Notes under the pieces: model-generated | The model's input: the letters and a program-made list of their open reading frames with translations, nothing else | Told to the model about the DNA's origin: nothing | The model's database searches: none | NCBI GenBank assembly: GCA_016235455.1 | Contig: JACRKZ010000133.1 | Span: forward strand, 1 to 41,214 | Origin: Armatimonadota bacterium | GTDB taxonomy: Bacteria; Armatimonadota; UBA10988 | Reading direction: 5' to 3' | DNA: 41,214 nt | Translations under genes and position numbers: made by a program | Part shown: positions 15,912-24,184 of the stretch, one piece after another | How the letters are laid out: every line of letters starts with the position of its first letter | Position numbering within the stretch: the stretch's first letter is position 1

Positions 15912-18077
15912 ATGACAGGGGCAAACACACTCATGGCCTCGCTACTCCTCGCCGGGATGGCCGCCGCCGCGCCGCCGCCCGTCATCGGCGCCTGGTTCTG
16001 GACCGACCCCCTGCTCGACGGCGAGGCCTACCGCCCGTTCCTCGATGCCGCCGCCGCGCACTCGCCGTATTCACTGCTGACCACCAGCCTGCGCACCGGG
16101 CGCGGCGAGATCACCGACGTGGCCTTCCACGACCAGATCGGCCGGGCCGTGCGCTATGCCGCGGAGCGCCGGCTCAAGGTAGCCTTCGACCTCGACGTAC
16201 GCTTGGCGCGGCGCGCCTTCCAGGCCCGCTACCCCGACGAGATGCAGGAGGAACTGGTCCTGAAGACCGTGCCGCTGCCGGCCGAGGGCACCGTGTCGGT
16301 GGTCATCGAGGGCCAGGACCTGTCCGACCACATGACCGGCGGCACCATCCCCTATCGCGTGCTGGCGACGCGCCTGGAGCGGGTCTACGCCTACCGGCGC
16401 GGCGCCGACGGCATCGATCCGGCCACGGTGCGAGAGATCACCGCGCCGGCCCAGGTCGACGCCCCACGCCGCCTGACCGTGACGCTGCCCGCGGGCGCCG
16501 GTCAGGAGGCCTGTGTCATCGCGACGCACACCTACCTAACGCCCGACGTCTTCGCGCCACACCTCCTGGCCTTCCAGCGCGAGATCGTGCGGCAGTACGC
16601 CGACGTGCCGCTGTCCGGCGTCATGAAGGACGAATGGGGCCATCCGCCGGACCACTCGGGTAACCCGGCGCACGATCGCTACTGGTTCTCCAAGCCGCAC
16701 GCCGCGGCCTATGCCCAGCGACTGCCGGGCGGGGACCTGGTGCGCGACAGCCTGCTGATGTACGTCGGCGAGGTGGGCCGCTCCGCCGAACGGTCCGCCG
16801 CCGTCGATGCCTATCGCGCGCTCTGCCTGGAGCGCAACGCGGCCATCGAGGAGGACTACTACGCGGCCGGCAAAGCCACCTTCGGCCCAGACTGCTTCGT
16901 GGGCACGCACGCCACATGGGTGCCCTACCCCGGCGCGCAGGAGATGCGCAAGCAGGGGCTCGACTGGTGGCATGCGCGGCGCGACATCGGCCAGAGCGAC
17001 GAGACCACGCCGTATGCCTGCCGCACCTCGTTGGCCAAGCGCTGGGGCTACCCCATCTGGTTCAACCAGTACTACTCGCCCCGGCCCGAAGCCTACCAGC
17101 ACGAGCTGTGGGCCAACGCCCTGGCCGGTGGCCGAGTTAACTTCCATCCGCTCTATCCACGCGACGATCTCGGTCTGGACCAGGCGCATCTGGCCCTGCT
17201 CCGGCTGCCGCTGATGCGCGGGCTCAGCCGGCTGCGCCTGCTGGACCACATCACCGCCGCGCCGCTGGACTGCCCGGTGGCGGTCGTCTTCGGCCATGGG
17301 AGCGCGATGAACTGGACCTCGCCGAGCTACAACGACGTCGGGCTCGATATCGTGTCTGGCCTGGCGCGCGCCGGCTGGCCGGCCGACCTCGTGCCGTCGA
17401 GCATGGTCGCGGCCAAGGCGCTGCGGCTGGACGGCGAGGGCTATGTCTGCCTCGGGCCACAGCGCTACCGCGCGGTGGTGCTGCACCAGCCCGACCCGGG
17501 CGACCAGGCGGCTCTGGGCTTCTTCGCCCAAGCGGCCGCTGGGCCAACGGCGGTGTTCGTGGTAGGCGACCAGCGCATTCCGCGCGCTGGGGCCTGCGCG
17601 GACGGCGCGGCCTGCGTCGACGCGGTCAAGGCCAAACTCGCCCAAGCTGGGGTACCCACCGTGACTGGCTGGTCGGTGGAGGTGCCGGCCTGGGGCCACG
17701 TGGGCACGCAGGCCGCGCCGCCGGCCGACGGGCATAGCCGCCTCACCGACGGCACCTGGCTGCGCATCGCCGGGGCCAAGGATGCCGCAGGCGACCCGAT
17801 CCAGGAGACGATCCAACTCGGCGGCAAGACCATCGAGGTCGACGCCGAAGGGCTGTTCGCCATCCGCCTGGACGGCGATGCCGTGGCGGCGGTGGCGGCC
17901 GGCGGGCTGAAACGCCTGGTCGTCGGCGATCTGAAGGTCGAGCTGCCACAGCGCGCCGATGTGGCCTGGAACGCGCTGAGCGGGCTGCTGATCGGCTGGG
18001 ATGGCGACGTGCCGCCGGAACTCGCTCGGCTGGCGCCCATGTGGGCACGACTGGCCGAGCCGCCGCGGCTGCCGTGA
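15912..18077 (+). CDS. Secreted barrel-like protein of unknown function (721 residues)
   Basis: The N-terminus is a weak signal peptide (MASLLLAGMAAAAPPP). The ATG at 15912 has no clear ribosome site; the in-frame ATG at 15933, with AGGGG eleven bases upstream, is an alternative start. Residues 25-450 look like a TIM barrel of the putative glycosidase type, with VMKDEWGHPPDHSG as the most active-site-like segment and GYPIWFNQYYSP later. The region from about 455 on (CPVAVVFGHGSAMNW, then GAQRYRAVVLHQPD) resembles the GATase-like domain that follows GH42-type barrels. An extracellular glycan hydrolase is inferred, with no family assigned. It is divergent from the GH2 gene 107 bases away, so the pair may share regulation. 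Confidence 0.72.
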   Translation: MTGANTLMASLLLAGMAAAAPPPVIGAWFWTDPLLDGEAYRPFLDAAAAHSPYSLLTTSLRTGRGEITDVAFHDQIGRAVRYAAERRLKVAFDLDVRLARRAFQARYPDEMQEELVLKTVPLPAEGTVSVVIEGQDLSDHMTGGTIPYRVLATRLERVYAYRRGADGIDPATVREITAPAQVDAPRRLTVTLPAGAGQEACVIATHTYLTPDVFAPHLLAFQREIVRQYADVPLSGVMKDEWGHPPDHSGNPAHDRYWFSKPHAAAYAQRLPGGDLVRDSLLMYVGEVGRSAERSAAVDAYRALCLERNAAIEEDYYAAGKATFGPDCFVGTHATWVPYPGAQEMRKQGLDWWHARRDIGQSDETTPYACRTSLAKRWGYPIWFNQYYSPRPEAYQHELWANALAGGRVNFHPLYPRDDLGLDQAHLALLRLPLMRGLSRLRLLDHITAAPLDCPVAVVFGHGSAMNWTSPSYNDVGLDIVSGLARAGWPADLVPSSMVAAKALRLDGEGYVCLGPQRYRAVVLHQPDPGDQAALGFFAQAAAGPTAVFVVGDQRIPRAGACADGAACVDAVKAKLAQAGVPTVTGWSVEVPAWGHVGTQAAPPADGHSRLTDGTWLRIAGAKDAAGDPIQETIQLGGKTIEVDAEGLFAIRLDGDAVAAVAAGGLKRLVVGDLKVELPQRADVAWNALSGLLIGWDGDVPPELARLAPMWARLAEPPRLP

Positions 18078-18115
18078 GGCCCACGTGGCGCCTTCATGCT
18101 GAACTGCCCTGAAGG

Positions 18116-18173
18116 TCCACAGATGACGCAGACAACACAGATAGGCAGACTGGCCATCTGTGCAATCTGTGGA
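18116..18173. repeat. CACAGAT-type inverted repeat between convergent genes
   Basis: TCCACAGAT (18116-18124) pairs with ATCTGTGGA (18165-18173), and CACAGAT (18136-18142) with ATCTGTG (18156-18162), extended by GGC/GCC. This AT-richer element stands out from the local GC-rich sequence and looks like the CACAGAT-class intergenic repeats found in many environmental genomes. It sits between the convergent stops at 18077 and 18201. Confidence 0.6.
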
Positions 18174-18200
18174 TCTCTGGCCGATCACGAAACTACGGTA

Positions 18201-20042
18201 TCACTGCCCCTGCGCCGCCTTGACCGAGCGCACCACATACTCGTTGGGGTCGTCGGCCAGCTTGGCGATGGCCGCGCCCGCGCCGGGCGCGCGGGCGCCC
18301 ATGGCGGCCAGCTCCTGCACGGCGCGTAGCCGCACCCACGGGTTACGGTCGCCCAGCGCCTCGGTCAGCGTTCGCTCTGCCGGCGCGTCCTGCTTCTCAC
18401 GCGCCAGGCCCCAGGCCGCCACCACGCGCACAATGGCCGCCGGATCGGCGGTCAGCCGCTCCAGTTCGGCGCGCTGCCCGCCGAACCAGGCCAGCCCGGT
18501 CGCCGCCCAGTAGCGCACGCCGATGTCGGGGTCCTTGGCCGCGTCCAACAGCTTGGGCAGCGCGGCGCGGCCGCGACCAACCAGGTCGGCGGCGGCCAGC
18601 AGGCGGTCGACCAGCTTGTCGCCGCCGGGCGAGTGCAGAATGGACCAGCGCCCACCGGCCGCCGGCTCGCGCGCCGCCAGCTCAGACTCGTGCAACAGCC
18701 CGATATCGCGACACTCGCGTTGCCAGGCGAGCACCTGCCCGCGCAGCCGCGCCAGCACCGCCGCGTGCTCTGGCCGATCGGCCAGGTTGCGCAGTTCGAA
18801 CGGGTCGGCTTCGGTGTCGTACAGCTCCTCGAGCGGCTTGCTGTCGGCCAGGAACTGCGCCGATTCGGGCTTCAGCCGGCCGGCGGCGAACTCGCGCCGC
18901 CACTCGGCCAGGGTCGGCGTCTGCTCACCGTAGGCGTTGGGCAGGTAGCGATTGAGGTACGGCGCGTAGTTGCGCACGTAGCGCCAGCGGCGGTCGCGGG
19001 CGCTGCGGATCATCTCCGGCTGCTCGTCCATGCGGTCGCGCGCGGAGAAGACGACCTGGCGCGGCGGGGTGAGCTTGGGCCCCAGGAAGGCGCGCCCCTG
19101 GAAGTGCGCCGGGATGGGCACGCCGGCCAGATTCAGCACCGTCGGGCCGAGGTCCATGAGCATCAGGAGCTGGTCGTCGACACTGCCCGGCTGGCCCTGC
19201 CCGTCGACGCGGTAGCGCTGGGGCACCCGCGCCAGCAGCGGCACACGCGTGCCGCTATCGATGACCCAGCGCTTGCACCGCGGCATGCCGTCGCCATGGT
19301 CGCCCCAGAAGAAGACGATGGTGTTGTCGGCCAAGCCGGCCTCGTCGAGTTCGCGGAGCAGGGCTCCGACCTGCTGGTCCATGACCGTCTGGCACTCGCG
19401 CAGATGGGCCAGGTCGAGGCGCACCTCGGGCGTGTCGGGCAGGTACGGCGGCACGCTCTGCTGGGCCGGGTCCTGCCGCTGTTCGGGCGTCAGGTCGCCC
19501 GCCGCCTGCTGATATGGCCGGCCGCGCTTGCGGAACTGGCTCTCGTGGGTGATCTCCAGGTTGAACACGGCGAAGAAGGGCTGGCCGGGTGCGCGGTTCT
19601 TCCAGTGGGCGCGCTGGTTGCACTGGTCCCAGGCCTCCTTGGGCACAGGGAAGTTGTAGTCTGTCTTGGCGCGGTTGGTGCAGTAGTAACCGGCCTGCCG
19701 CAGGTACTCGGGGAAGCAGTGGACGAACTCGGGCAGGCTCACCTGGCTGCGCATATGGCTGGTGCCCAGGCAGGTGGGATACATGCTGGTGATGATCGAC
19801 GAGCGGCTCGGCGCACAGACGCCGTACGTGCTGAAGGCCCGGTCATAGCGCACCGATTGGGCCGCCAGCGCCTCAAGGTTGGGCGTCTTGGCCAGCGGGT
19901 CGCCGTAGCAGCGCAGGTGGGGGCTCATGTCCTCACACGAGATCCACACGATGTTGGGCCGGTTGCCCTGAGTCCGTGCGGCTCGCAGGGCCAGCGCCGC
20001 GGCGCCCATCGCGCCCACCGCCTGTCGTCGGGTCATGGCCAT
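18201..20042 (-). CDS. Tat-exported sulfatase with C-terminal HEAT-like repeats
   Basis: AGGAG eight bases before the ATG at 20042 sets the start, which overlaps the upstream VOC gene by ten bases. The N-terminus MAMTRRQAVGAMGAAALAL carries a twin-arginine motif. PNIVWISCEDMSPHLRCYG has the family's first metal-site acids. C76 in VCAPSRSS (C-x-P-S-R) is the residue converted to formylglycine, and FFWGDHGDG is the second metal site. The 613-residue protein ends in three or so HEAT-like alpha repeats (about 495-613: ALPKLLDAAKDPDIGVRYWA, LTEALGDRNPWVRLRAVQEL). It should cleave sulfate esters, probably from sulfated glycans, outside the cytoplasm, and needs an anaerobic or FGE-type maturase that is not encoded in this window. 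Confidence 0.92.
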   Translation of the reverse strand: MAMTRRQAVGAMGAAALALRAARTQGNRPNIVWISCEDMSPHLRCYGDPLAKTPNLEALAAQSVRYDRAFSTYGVCAPSRSSIITSMYPTCLGTSHMRSQVSLPEFVHCFPEYLRQAGYYCTNRAKTDYNFPVPKEAWDQCNQRAHWKNRAPGQPFFAVFNLEITHESQFRKRGRPYQQAAGDLTPEQRQDPAQQSVPPYLPDTPEVRLDLAHLRECQTVMDQQVGALLRELDEAGLADNTIVFFWGDHGDGMPRCKRWVIDSGTRVPLLARVPQRYRVDGQGQPGSVDDQLLMLMDLGPTVLNLAGVPIPAHFQGRAFLGPKLTPPRQVVFSARDRMDEQPEMIRSARDRRWRYVRNYAPYLNRYLPNAYGEQTPTLAEWRREFAAGRLKPESAQFLADSKPLEELYDTEADPFELRNLADRPEHAAVLARLRGQVLAWQRECRDIGLLHESELAAREPAAGGRWSILHSPGGDKLVDRLLAAADLVGRGRAALPKLLDAAKDPDIGVRYWAATGLAWFGGQRAELERLTADPAAIVRVVAAWGLAREKQDAPAERTLTEALGDRNPWVRLRAVQELAAMGARAPGAGAAIAKLADDPNEYVVRSVKAAQGQ

Positions 20043-20458
20043 GGTCGGCTCTCCTGCGCCTCGGGCAGACCCCAAATGCGCGGCGTGGTCAGCTCCAGCG
20101 AGTTGCCCGCCGGATCACGAAAGTAGAGCGAGTTGCCGCTAGGCCGCTCGATGATCTGCTCGATGGCCACCCCGTGGCGGGTCAGATGCTCGCGCCACGC
20201 AGCCAGGTCGGCGTTGGCCACGGCCAGCGCCAGATGGCCCGGCCCGAGCGCGCCGTGCCGCGGTACGTCGCTGGTGCCGTCGGCCGCGCAGCGCCTGGGG
20301 TTGAACAGCAGCACCATGCTCGCCCCGCAGCGGAAGAAGGCGTGCCGACCCACCTCGGCCGCTACCAGTTCCAGGCCTAACACGTCGCCGTAGAAGGCCG
20401 CCGCCGTATCGAGGTCGTCGACATACAGGCAGCTCTCGATGACACCGTCCGGCCGCAT
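20033..20458 (-). CDS. VOC (glyoxalase/bleomycin-resistance) superfamily protein
   Basis: This 141-residue protein has two beta-alpha-beta-beta-beta halves: IESCLYVDDLDTAAAFYGDV in the first, and GHLALAVANADLAAWREHL, then YFRDPAGNSLELT in the second. His in GHLALAV and Glu in SLELT are the usual metal ligands of the second half. Members are metal-dependent lyases, dioxygenases or resistance proteins, and the substrate is not predictable here. It starts three bases after the membrane-protein stop and overlaps the sulfatase start by ten bases, so it is the middle gene of a three-gene unit. Confidence 0.9.
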   Translation of the reverse strand: MRPDGVIESCLYVDDLDTAAAFYGDVLGLELVAAEVGRHAFFRCGASMVLLFNPRRCAADGTSDVPRHGALGPGHLALAVANADLAAWREHLTRHGVAIEQIIERPSGNSLYFRDPAGNSLELTTPRIWGLPEAQESRPWP

Positions 20459-20461
20459 CGG

Positions 20462-21529
20462 CTAGTCCTCTCGCTCGCTCAGGCTGAGCCCGCGCTCCAG
20501 CTCGGCCGAGCTGGCGCCGGTCTCGCGCGCCAGTGAGATGGCCGCCGCCGACACGCCGCCGCCGCTGGGCAGGCGCAGCCCACGTCGGCGCGCCTCCAGC
20601 ACCGACTGCACGGTGCGGATGAGCGCCGCCGCGCCGCGCCACGTGGGCTCGATGGTCACCGTCTCCTCGCCCACTTCCAGCCGCCAGGCGCCGTCGCGCA
20701 GCGTCATGGCCTGCAGGTCGTCCCAGCCGTAGTGCTGCCAGCCCAGGCCGTGCCGCAAGCTGAGGCCCTCGCCGTCGGCCACGATCACCCGGCCGCCGCG
20801 CAGGCTGCGGTAGACCTTCAGGCCCAGCCCGCCGGAGAACACGCCAAAGAAGATGCTTGCGTGCGCCGTGATGAACAGGAGACTGCCCAGCTTGGCCAGC
20901 CCGGGCGTTTTGGCAAAGCCGATGAAGAAGGCCGAGTAGAAGGCGGCCAACGCCAACGTCACCGCCACCCACACCGGCAGCAGCAGCAGCCCGGTGCGCC
21001 GCTCGGACGACGCAGCGCCCACGCGCAGCACCTGCCCTGCGGCCAGGCCCAGCCAGCCGCGAACCTCGTCGGGGCTAAGCAGGTCGCCCTCGGGCTCGGC
21101 CGTCTCGTCGGGGTTCAGGCCGGCCTGGATCTTCTGTGCCAGCCGTCGCCAGCCCGACACCTCGGTCGACCACCGCACCTCGCCGCTGTCCGTGACCAGA
21201 CAGGCGCCCTGGTCGCCCAGCTTCACCTCGCGCATCGACGCCCAAGGCCAACAGCGCGGCGGCTGGCCCAGGCGCACCTCCGTCAGGCCGGCGTCGTCCA
21301 GCCGGTAGCCCCGCAGTTGGCCCCTCAGCGGCTTGATCAGCCCGGACACGCCGCCAACCACGGCCAGCGCGCCGATGGCGCCAAAGAGCAGCCCGATGCC
21401 CTTCGCCATGAACACCGCGGAGCCGAAACCGATGCCCCACAGAATGACGAAGACAAGCGCCGGCCAGCCGCTGGGCAGCTTGAGCCGGCAGCCGTAGAAC
21501 TCGTCGCGCGGGGAGGTGTCGAGGCCCAT
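20462..21529 (-). CDS. Membrane protein with a duplicated two-helix plus PH-like module
   Basis: The start at 21529 (MGLDTSPRDEF) is chosen on protein grounds; no good ribosome site is visible, and a GTG at 21574 would add 15 residues. The 355-residue product appears to be two copies of one module. Copy 1 has two membrane helices (PALVFVILWGIGFGSAVFM, LLFGAIGALAVVGGVSGL) then a beta-rich unit (YRLDDAGLTEVRLGQPPRCW). Copy 2 has two helices (LLLLPVWVAVTLALAAFYS, LFITAHASIFFGVFSGGLGL) then a similar unit (VIVADGEGLSLRHGLGWQHY). The soluble unit resembles bacterial PH-like domains. Function is unknown. It is the first gene of the unit with VOC and sulfatase, and diverges from the carboxypeptidase gene 55 bases away. 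Confidence 0.72.
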   Translation of the reverse strand: MGLDTSPRDEFYGCRLKLPSGWPALVFVILWGIGFGSAVFMAKGIGLLFGAIGALAVVGGVSGLIKPLRGQLRGYRLDDAGLTEVRLGQPPRCWPWASMREVKLGDQGACLVTDSGEVRWSTEVSGWRRLAQKIQAGLNPDETAEPEGDLLSPDEVRGWLGLAAGQVLRVGAASSERRTGLLLLPVWVAVTLALAAFYSAFFIGFAKTPGLAKLGSLLFITAHASIFFGVFSGGLGLKVYRSLRGGRVIVADGEGLSLRHGLGWQHYGWDDLQAMTLRDGAWRLEVGEETVTIEPTWRGAAALIRTVQSVLEARRRGLRLPSGGGVSAAAISLARETGASSAELERGLSLSERED

Positions 21530-21584
21530 GTAGGCAATGGTGGCACAGAACCGGCCCGGCCGGCAAGGCTCCACGAGTCACACC

Positions 21585-22670
21585 ATGCCCGTAACCATCA
21601 ACACCGACTTCCCCACCGGCTGCCTGGGCACTGTCGAGTCGCACGCGCCCGGCCGGCTCGTGGTGCGGCTCTATCGTGAGACAGCCGCCGATGGCCTGCA
21701 CACCCAGGCCACTTGGTTCCATGCCCGCTTCGACGGACTCGACCAGCCGTGCGAGCTGGTGCTCTGCGGTCTGCGGGACATCTACGAAGGCCAGCCCGGC
21801 CACAGCATCAATGAGCGCGACAAGCCGGTCATCAGTCGCGACGGCCGTACCTGGCAGCGCCTGCCCCAGGCCACGTTCGACCGCGAGCGGGCCGAGCTGA
21901 CCGTGCCGCTGCCGGCCTGCGACGGACCGTTGTGGCTGGCCAACCTCGAGCCCTATGGGCCGGCCGAGTTGGCGCAACTCGCGGCGTTGGTACCCGCGAG
22001 CCAGCAAGCAGTCGCCGGGCTGACCGCTCAGGGCCGGCCGCTGCCGATGTGGACGTTCGGCCGCCCGGACGCCGCGAGATGCGTCTGGATCCTGGCCCGT
22101 CAGCACGCCTGGGAGTCGCATACGTCGTGGTGCGCGGAGGGCCTGGTCCGGCAACTGCTGGCCGAGCCGCCGGCAGGGCTGTGCGTCGTGGTGCTGCCGA
22201 TGGTCGATCCTGACGGCGTGGTGCGCGGCGGCACGCGCTGCAATGTGCACGGCTACGACGTGAACCGCTGGTGGGACAGCACCGACCCGGCCAACCCGGA
22301 GCACTGCCGGTTGCGGCCGGAGATCGCCGCGGTCAAGCGGGCCATGGCCGACTGGCTGGCCGCGGGCCGGCACATCGACCTGTGCCTGAACCTGCACGAC
22401 ACGCAAAGCGATGTGATGGGTGTGCCGAGGCCGCTGCTCGACCAGAAGCTGATCGTCGAGTTGCATCGGCAGATGCAGGCGGCCGGCTACACCGGGCCGC
22501 TGCAGGCCGACCACACGCCGGGCACGGTGCAGCACGGGTTGTACACGGAGAGCGGGCTGGTGGGCGCCCTGATCGAGCTCGGCACAGCCGACCTGCCGGG
22601 CTGGGACCACCTGCCCACGGCGGCGGACCGCATGGCGCTGGGCGCGGCCATGGCGCGAGCCTTGGCCTAG
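21585..22670 (+). CDS. M14-family zinc carboxypeptidase (cytosolic carboxypeptidase-like)
   Basis: The 361-residue product has an N-terminal beta domain of about 140 residues followed by the peptidase domain, as in the CCP/AGBL-like group. Zinc ligands are H174 and E177 in ARQHAWESHTSW (H-x-x-E) and H271 in LNLHDTQ. E331 in LIELG is the catalytic glutamate. YDVNRWW supplies the substrate-carboxylate Asn-Arg. There is no signal peptide, so it is probably cytoplasmic. It removes C-terminal residues from a peptide or amide-linked substrate. No clear ribosome site precedes the ATG, and the frame is open further upstream. Its stop is one base from the convergent stop of the TfoX-domain gene. Confidence 0.85.
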   Translation: MPVTINTDFPTGCLGTVESHAPGRLVVRLYRETAADGLHTQATWFHARFDGLDQPCELVLCGLRDIYEGQPGHSINERDKPVISRDGRTWQRLPQATFDRERAELTVPLPACDGPLWLANLEPYGPAELAQLAALVPASQQAVAGLTAQGRPLPMWTFGRPDAARCVWILARQHAWESHTSWCAEGLVRQLLAEPPAGLCVVVLPMVDPDGVVRGGTRCNVHGYDVNRWWDSTDPANPEHCRLRPEIAAVKRAMADWLAAGRHIDLCLNLHDTQSDVMGVPRPLLDQKLIVELHRQMQAAGYTGPLQADHTPGTVQHGLYTESGLVGALIELGTADLPGWDHLPTAADRMALGAAMARALA

Positions 22671-22671
22671 A

Positions 22672-22938
22672 CTACTCGTCGGCGCGGTGCACTTCGTACC
22701 AGTGCCGCAGCTCGGCGGCGCGCGCGGCGGGCAGCTTGGGCGCCAGCACATCGTCGATGGCTCCCTGCAAGGCCAGCAGGCAGCGCACGTTGTCGAGATC
22801 GGGGAACTGCACGCGCAGCCGCAGGAAGGCCTCGCGCGCGCCGACCTCCTCCAACCGCTCGATGCTGTCGATGCCCACGGCCAGAAGCTGGGTGCCCAGC
22901 TCAAACCCGATGTTGGCCAAGTGGCAGGACTGGACCAC
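22672..22938 (-). CDS. TfoX C-terminal-domain protein
   Basis: LANIGFELGTQLLAVGIDSIERLEEVG, read in two overlapping parts, followed by AREAFLRLRVQFPD and then LLALQGAIDDV, is a clear match to the helix-hairpin-helix-like C-terminal domain of TfoX/Sxy, including L-x-N-I-G, V-G-I and the G-A-x-E-A-F-L-x-L core. Only about 85 residues are present, which is usual for stand-alone copies; the N-terminal TfoX half is absent. The start is uncertain: GTG at 22938 or TTG at 22920, since the frame is open to 23025 with no signal beyond. Its 5' end overlaps, head to head, the 5' end of the DUF4380 gene on the other strand. The role is unknown; TfoX proper regulates competence. Confidence 0.82.
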   Translation of the reverse strand: MVQSCHLANIGFELGTQLLAVGIDSIERLEEVGAREAFLRLRVQFPDLDNVRCLLALQGAIDDVLAPKLPAARAAELRHWYEVHRADE

Positions 22939-24184
22939 CGTGGCGCTGCGCAACGGGCTGGTCACCGCGCAGATCGTGCCCACGCTGGGCGGACGCGTCA
23001 TGGCCTTCGAGTTCGACGGCCGCAACCTGCTCTATGCCAACCCCAAGCTGCTCGGCCAGGCGCCGCCCGCCGCCGGGGCCGAGGCGCCCAACTTCGGCGG
23101 CATGACCGCGCTGGCGGCCGACGTGAGCTCGACCAAGCTGGCACTGGGCACCTACGCCGCCACCATCGACCGCGAACGCGGCCAGGAAGCCGTGGTCAAG
23201 CTGGCCAGCGAACGTGACGAGGCCGCCGGGCTGACGCTGACGCGCGACCTGACCCTCGCCCGCGGCGGCACCGTGCTGCGCCTGACGCACAACCTGACCA
23301 ACGTCGGCACCGCGTCGCGAAGCACCTACCTGGCCGACACCTCGCAGCATCCCGGCAGCCTGCAGGATGGCGAGACACACAACGCCCTGCTCCAGCTCAT
23401 CCTGCCCCTGGCCGCCAAGAGCCCGTTGGCCAACGGCTACAAGGTCGTCTCCGGCGAGGCCGGCGAGCAGCTCGCCGCGGCCGACGGTCGGCTGATGCTC
23501 AAGTACGGCGGGGCCGAGCTGCTGGTCGGGGCCGACGACGACGACGGCTGGGTGGCCTGGTTTGATCAGCAGCACAAGACCGTGCTGGCCAAGTTCACCA
23601 CGCCGACCACGGGCACCCGCTATGCCGACGACCAGAGCGCCACGCTCTACGCCGCGCCGGCCAAGAAGGAGTCGTATGTCGCGGCCACACTGCGCTCACC
23701 GCTGACAGAGATCGCGGCCGGCGGCAAGCTCGGCTTGGAGGTCTGCTACGCGGCCACGCACTGTCCCGGCCCGGTGGTCAGCGTCACGCCCGCAGGTGTC
23801 GTGTGCGTACCGCTCAGTGGCGAACGCGGCGAGCAGACCGTCACGCTCGGCGGCGTGTTCGGCGTGTTCTACACCGGTTTTGCGCAGGTGGTCTTCCTGA
23901 ACAAGGACGGCGCCGAGCTGGCCCGCACCTCGCCCGTGGCGGTCAACCCGCTGACCGAGTACCGCCTCAACCAGCCCGCGGCCCTGCCCGACGGCGCCAC
24001 GCAGGCGTCCCTGGTGCTGCTCACCGCCGACCGCGTGCAGATCGGCGAACTCGACCGCTGCCTGGTCAGCGAGCTTAAGATCAAGAAGCCCGAGGATGTG
24101 GCTGTCGGCGACAAGAAGCCCGCCTCCACCGCGACCAACGCGCCGACCGCCTCCACCGCGCCGGCCGAGCCGAGCAAGCCGTGA
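22910..24184 (+). CDS. DUF4380-family protein
   Basis: The ATG at 22910 (MLAKWQDWTTVALRNG) gives 424 residues. The opening segment VALRNGLVTAQIVPTLGGRV followed by FEFDGRNLLYAN is the DUF4380 signature of a galactose-mutarotase-like beta-sandwich, and the whole body to about residue 390 is beta-rich. The tail is a Pro/Ala/Ser/Thr-rich linker (DKKPASTATNAPTASTAPAE). Related proteins carry a signal peptide; none is present here, and the start abuts and overlaps the opposing TfoX-domain gene, so the 5' end may be lost or the protein may be cytoplasmic. Its TGA overlaps the next gene's GTG by four bases (GTGA), so the two are translationally coupled. It probably handles or binds carbohydrate. Confidence 0.82.
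   Translation: MLAKWQDWTTVALRNGLVTAQIVPTLGGRVMAFEFDGRNLLYANPKLLGQAPPAAGAEAPNFGGMTALAADVSSTKLALGTYAATIDRERGQEAVVKLASERDEAAGLTLTRDLTLARGGTVLRLTHNLTNVGTASRSTYLADTSQHPGSLQDGETHNALLQLILPLAAKSPLANGYKVVSGEAGEQLAAADGRLMLKYGGAELLVGADDDDGWVAWFDQQHKTVLAKFTTPTTGTRYADDQSATLYAAPAKKESYVAATLRSPLTEIAAGGKLGLEVCYAATHCPGPVVSVTPAGVVCVPLSGERGEQTVTLGGVFGVFYTGFAQVVFLNKDGAELARTSPVAVNPLTEYRLNQPAALPDGATQASLVLLTADRVQIGELDRCLVSELKIKKPEDVAVGDKKPASTATNAPTASTAPAEPSKP

Noticed and set aside
16536..18188. A 550-residue minus-strand frame antisense to the 721-residue secreted protein
   Set aside because: It has no recognisable motif and a shadow-like composition; the + strand frame is the coding one.
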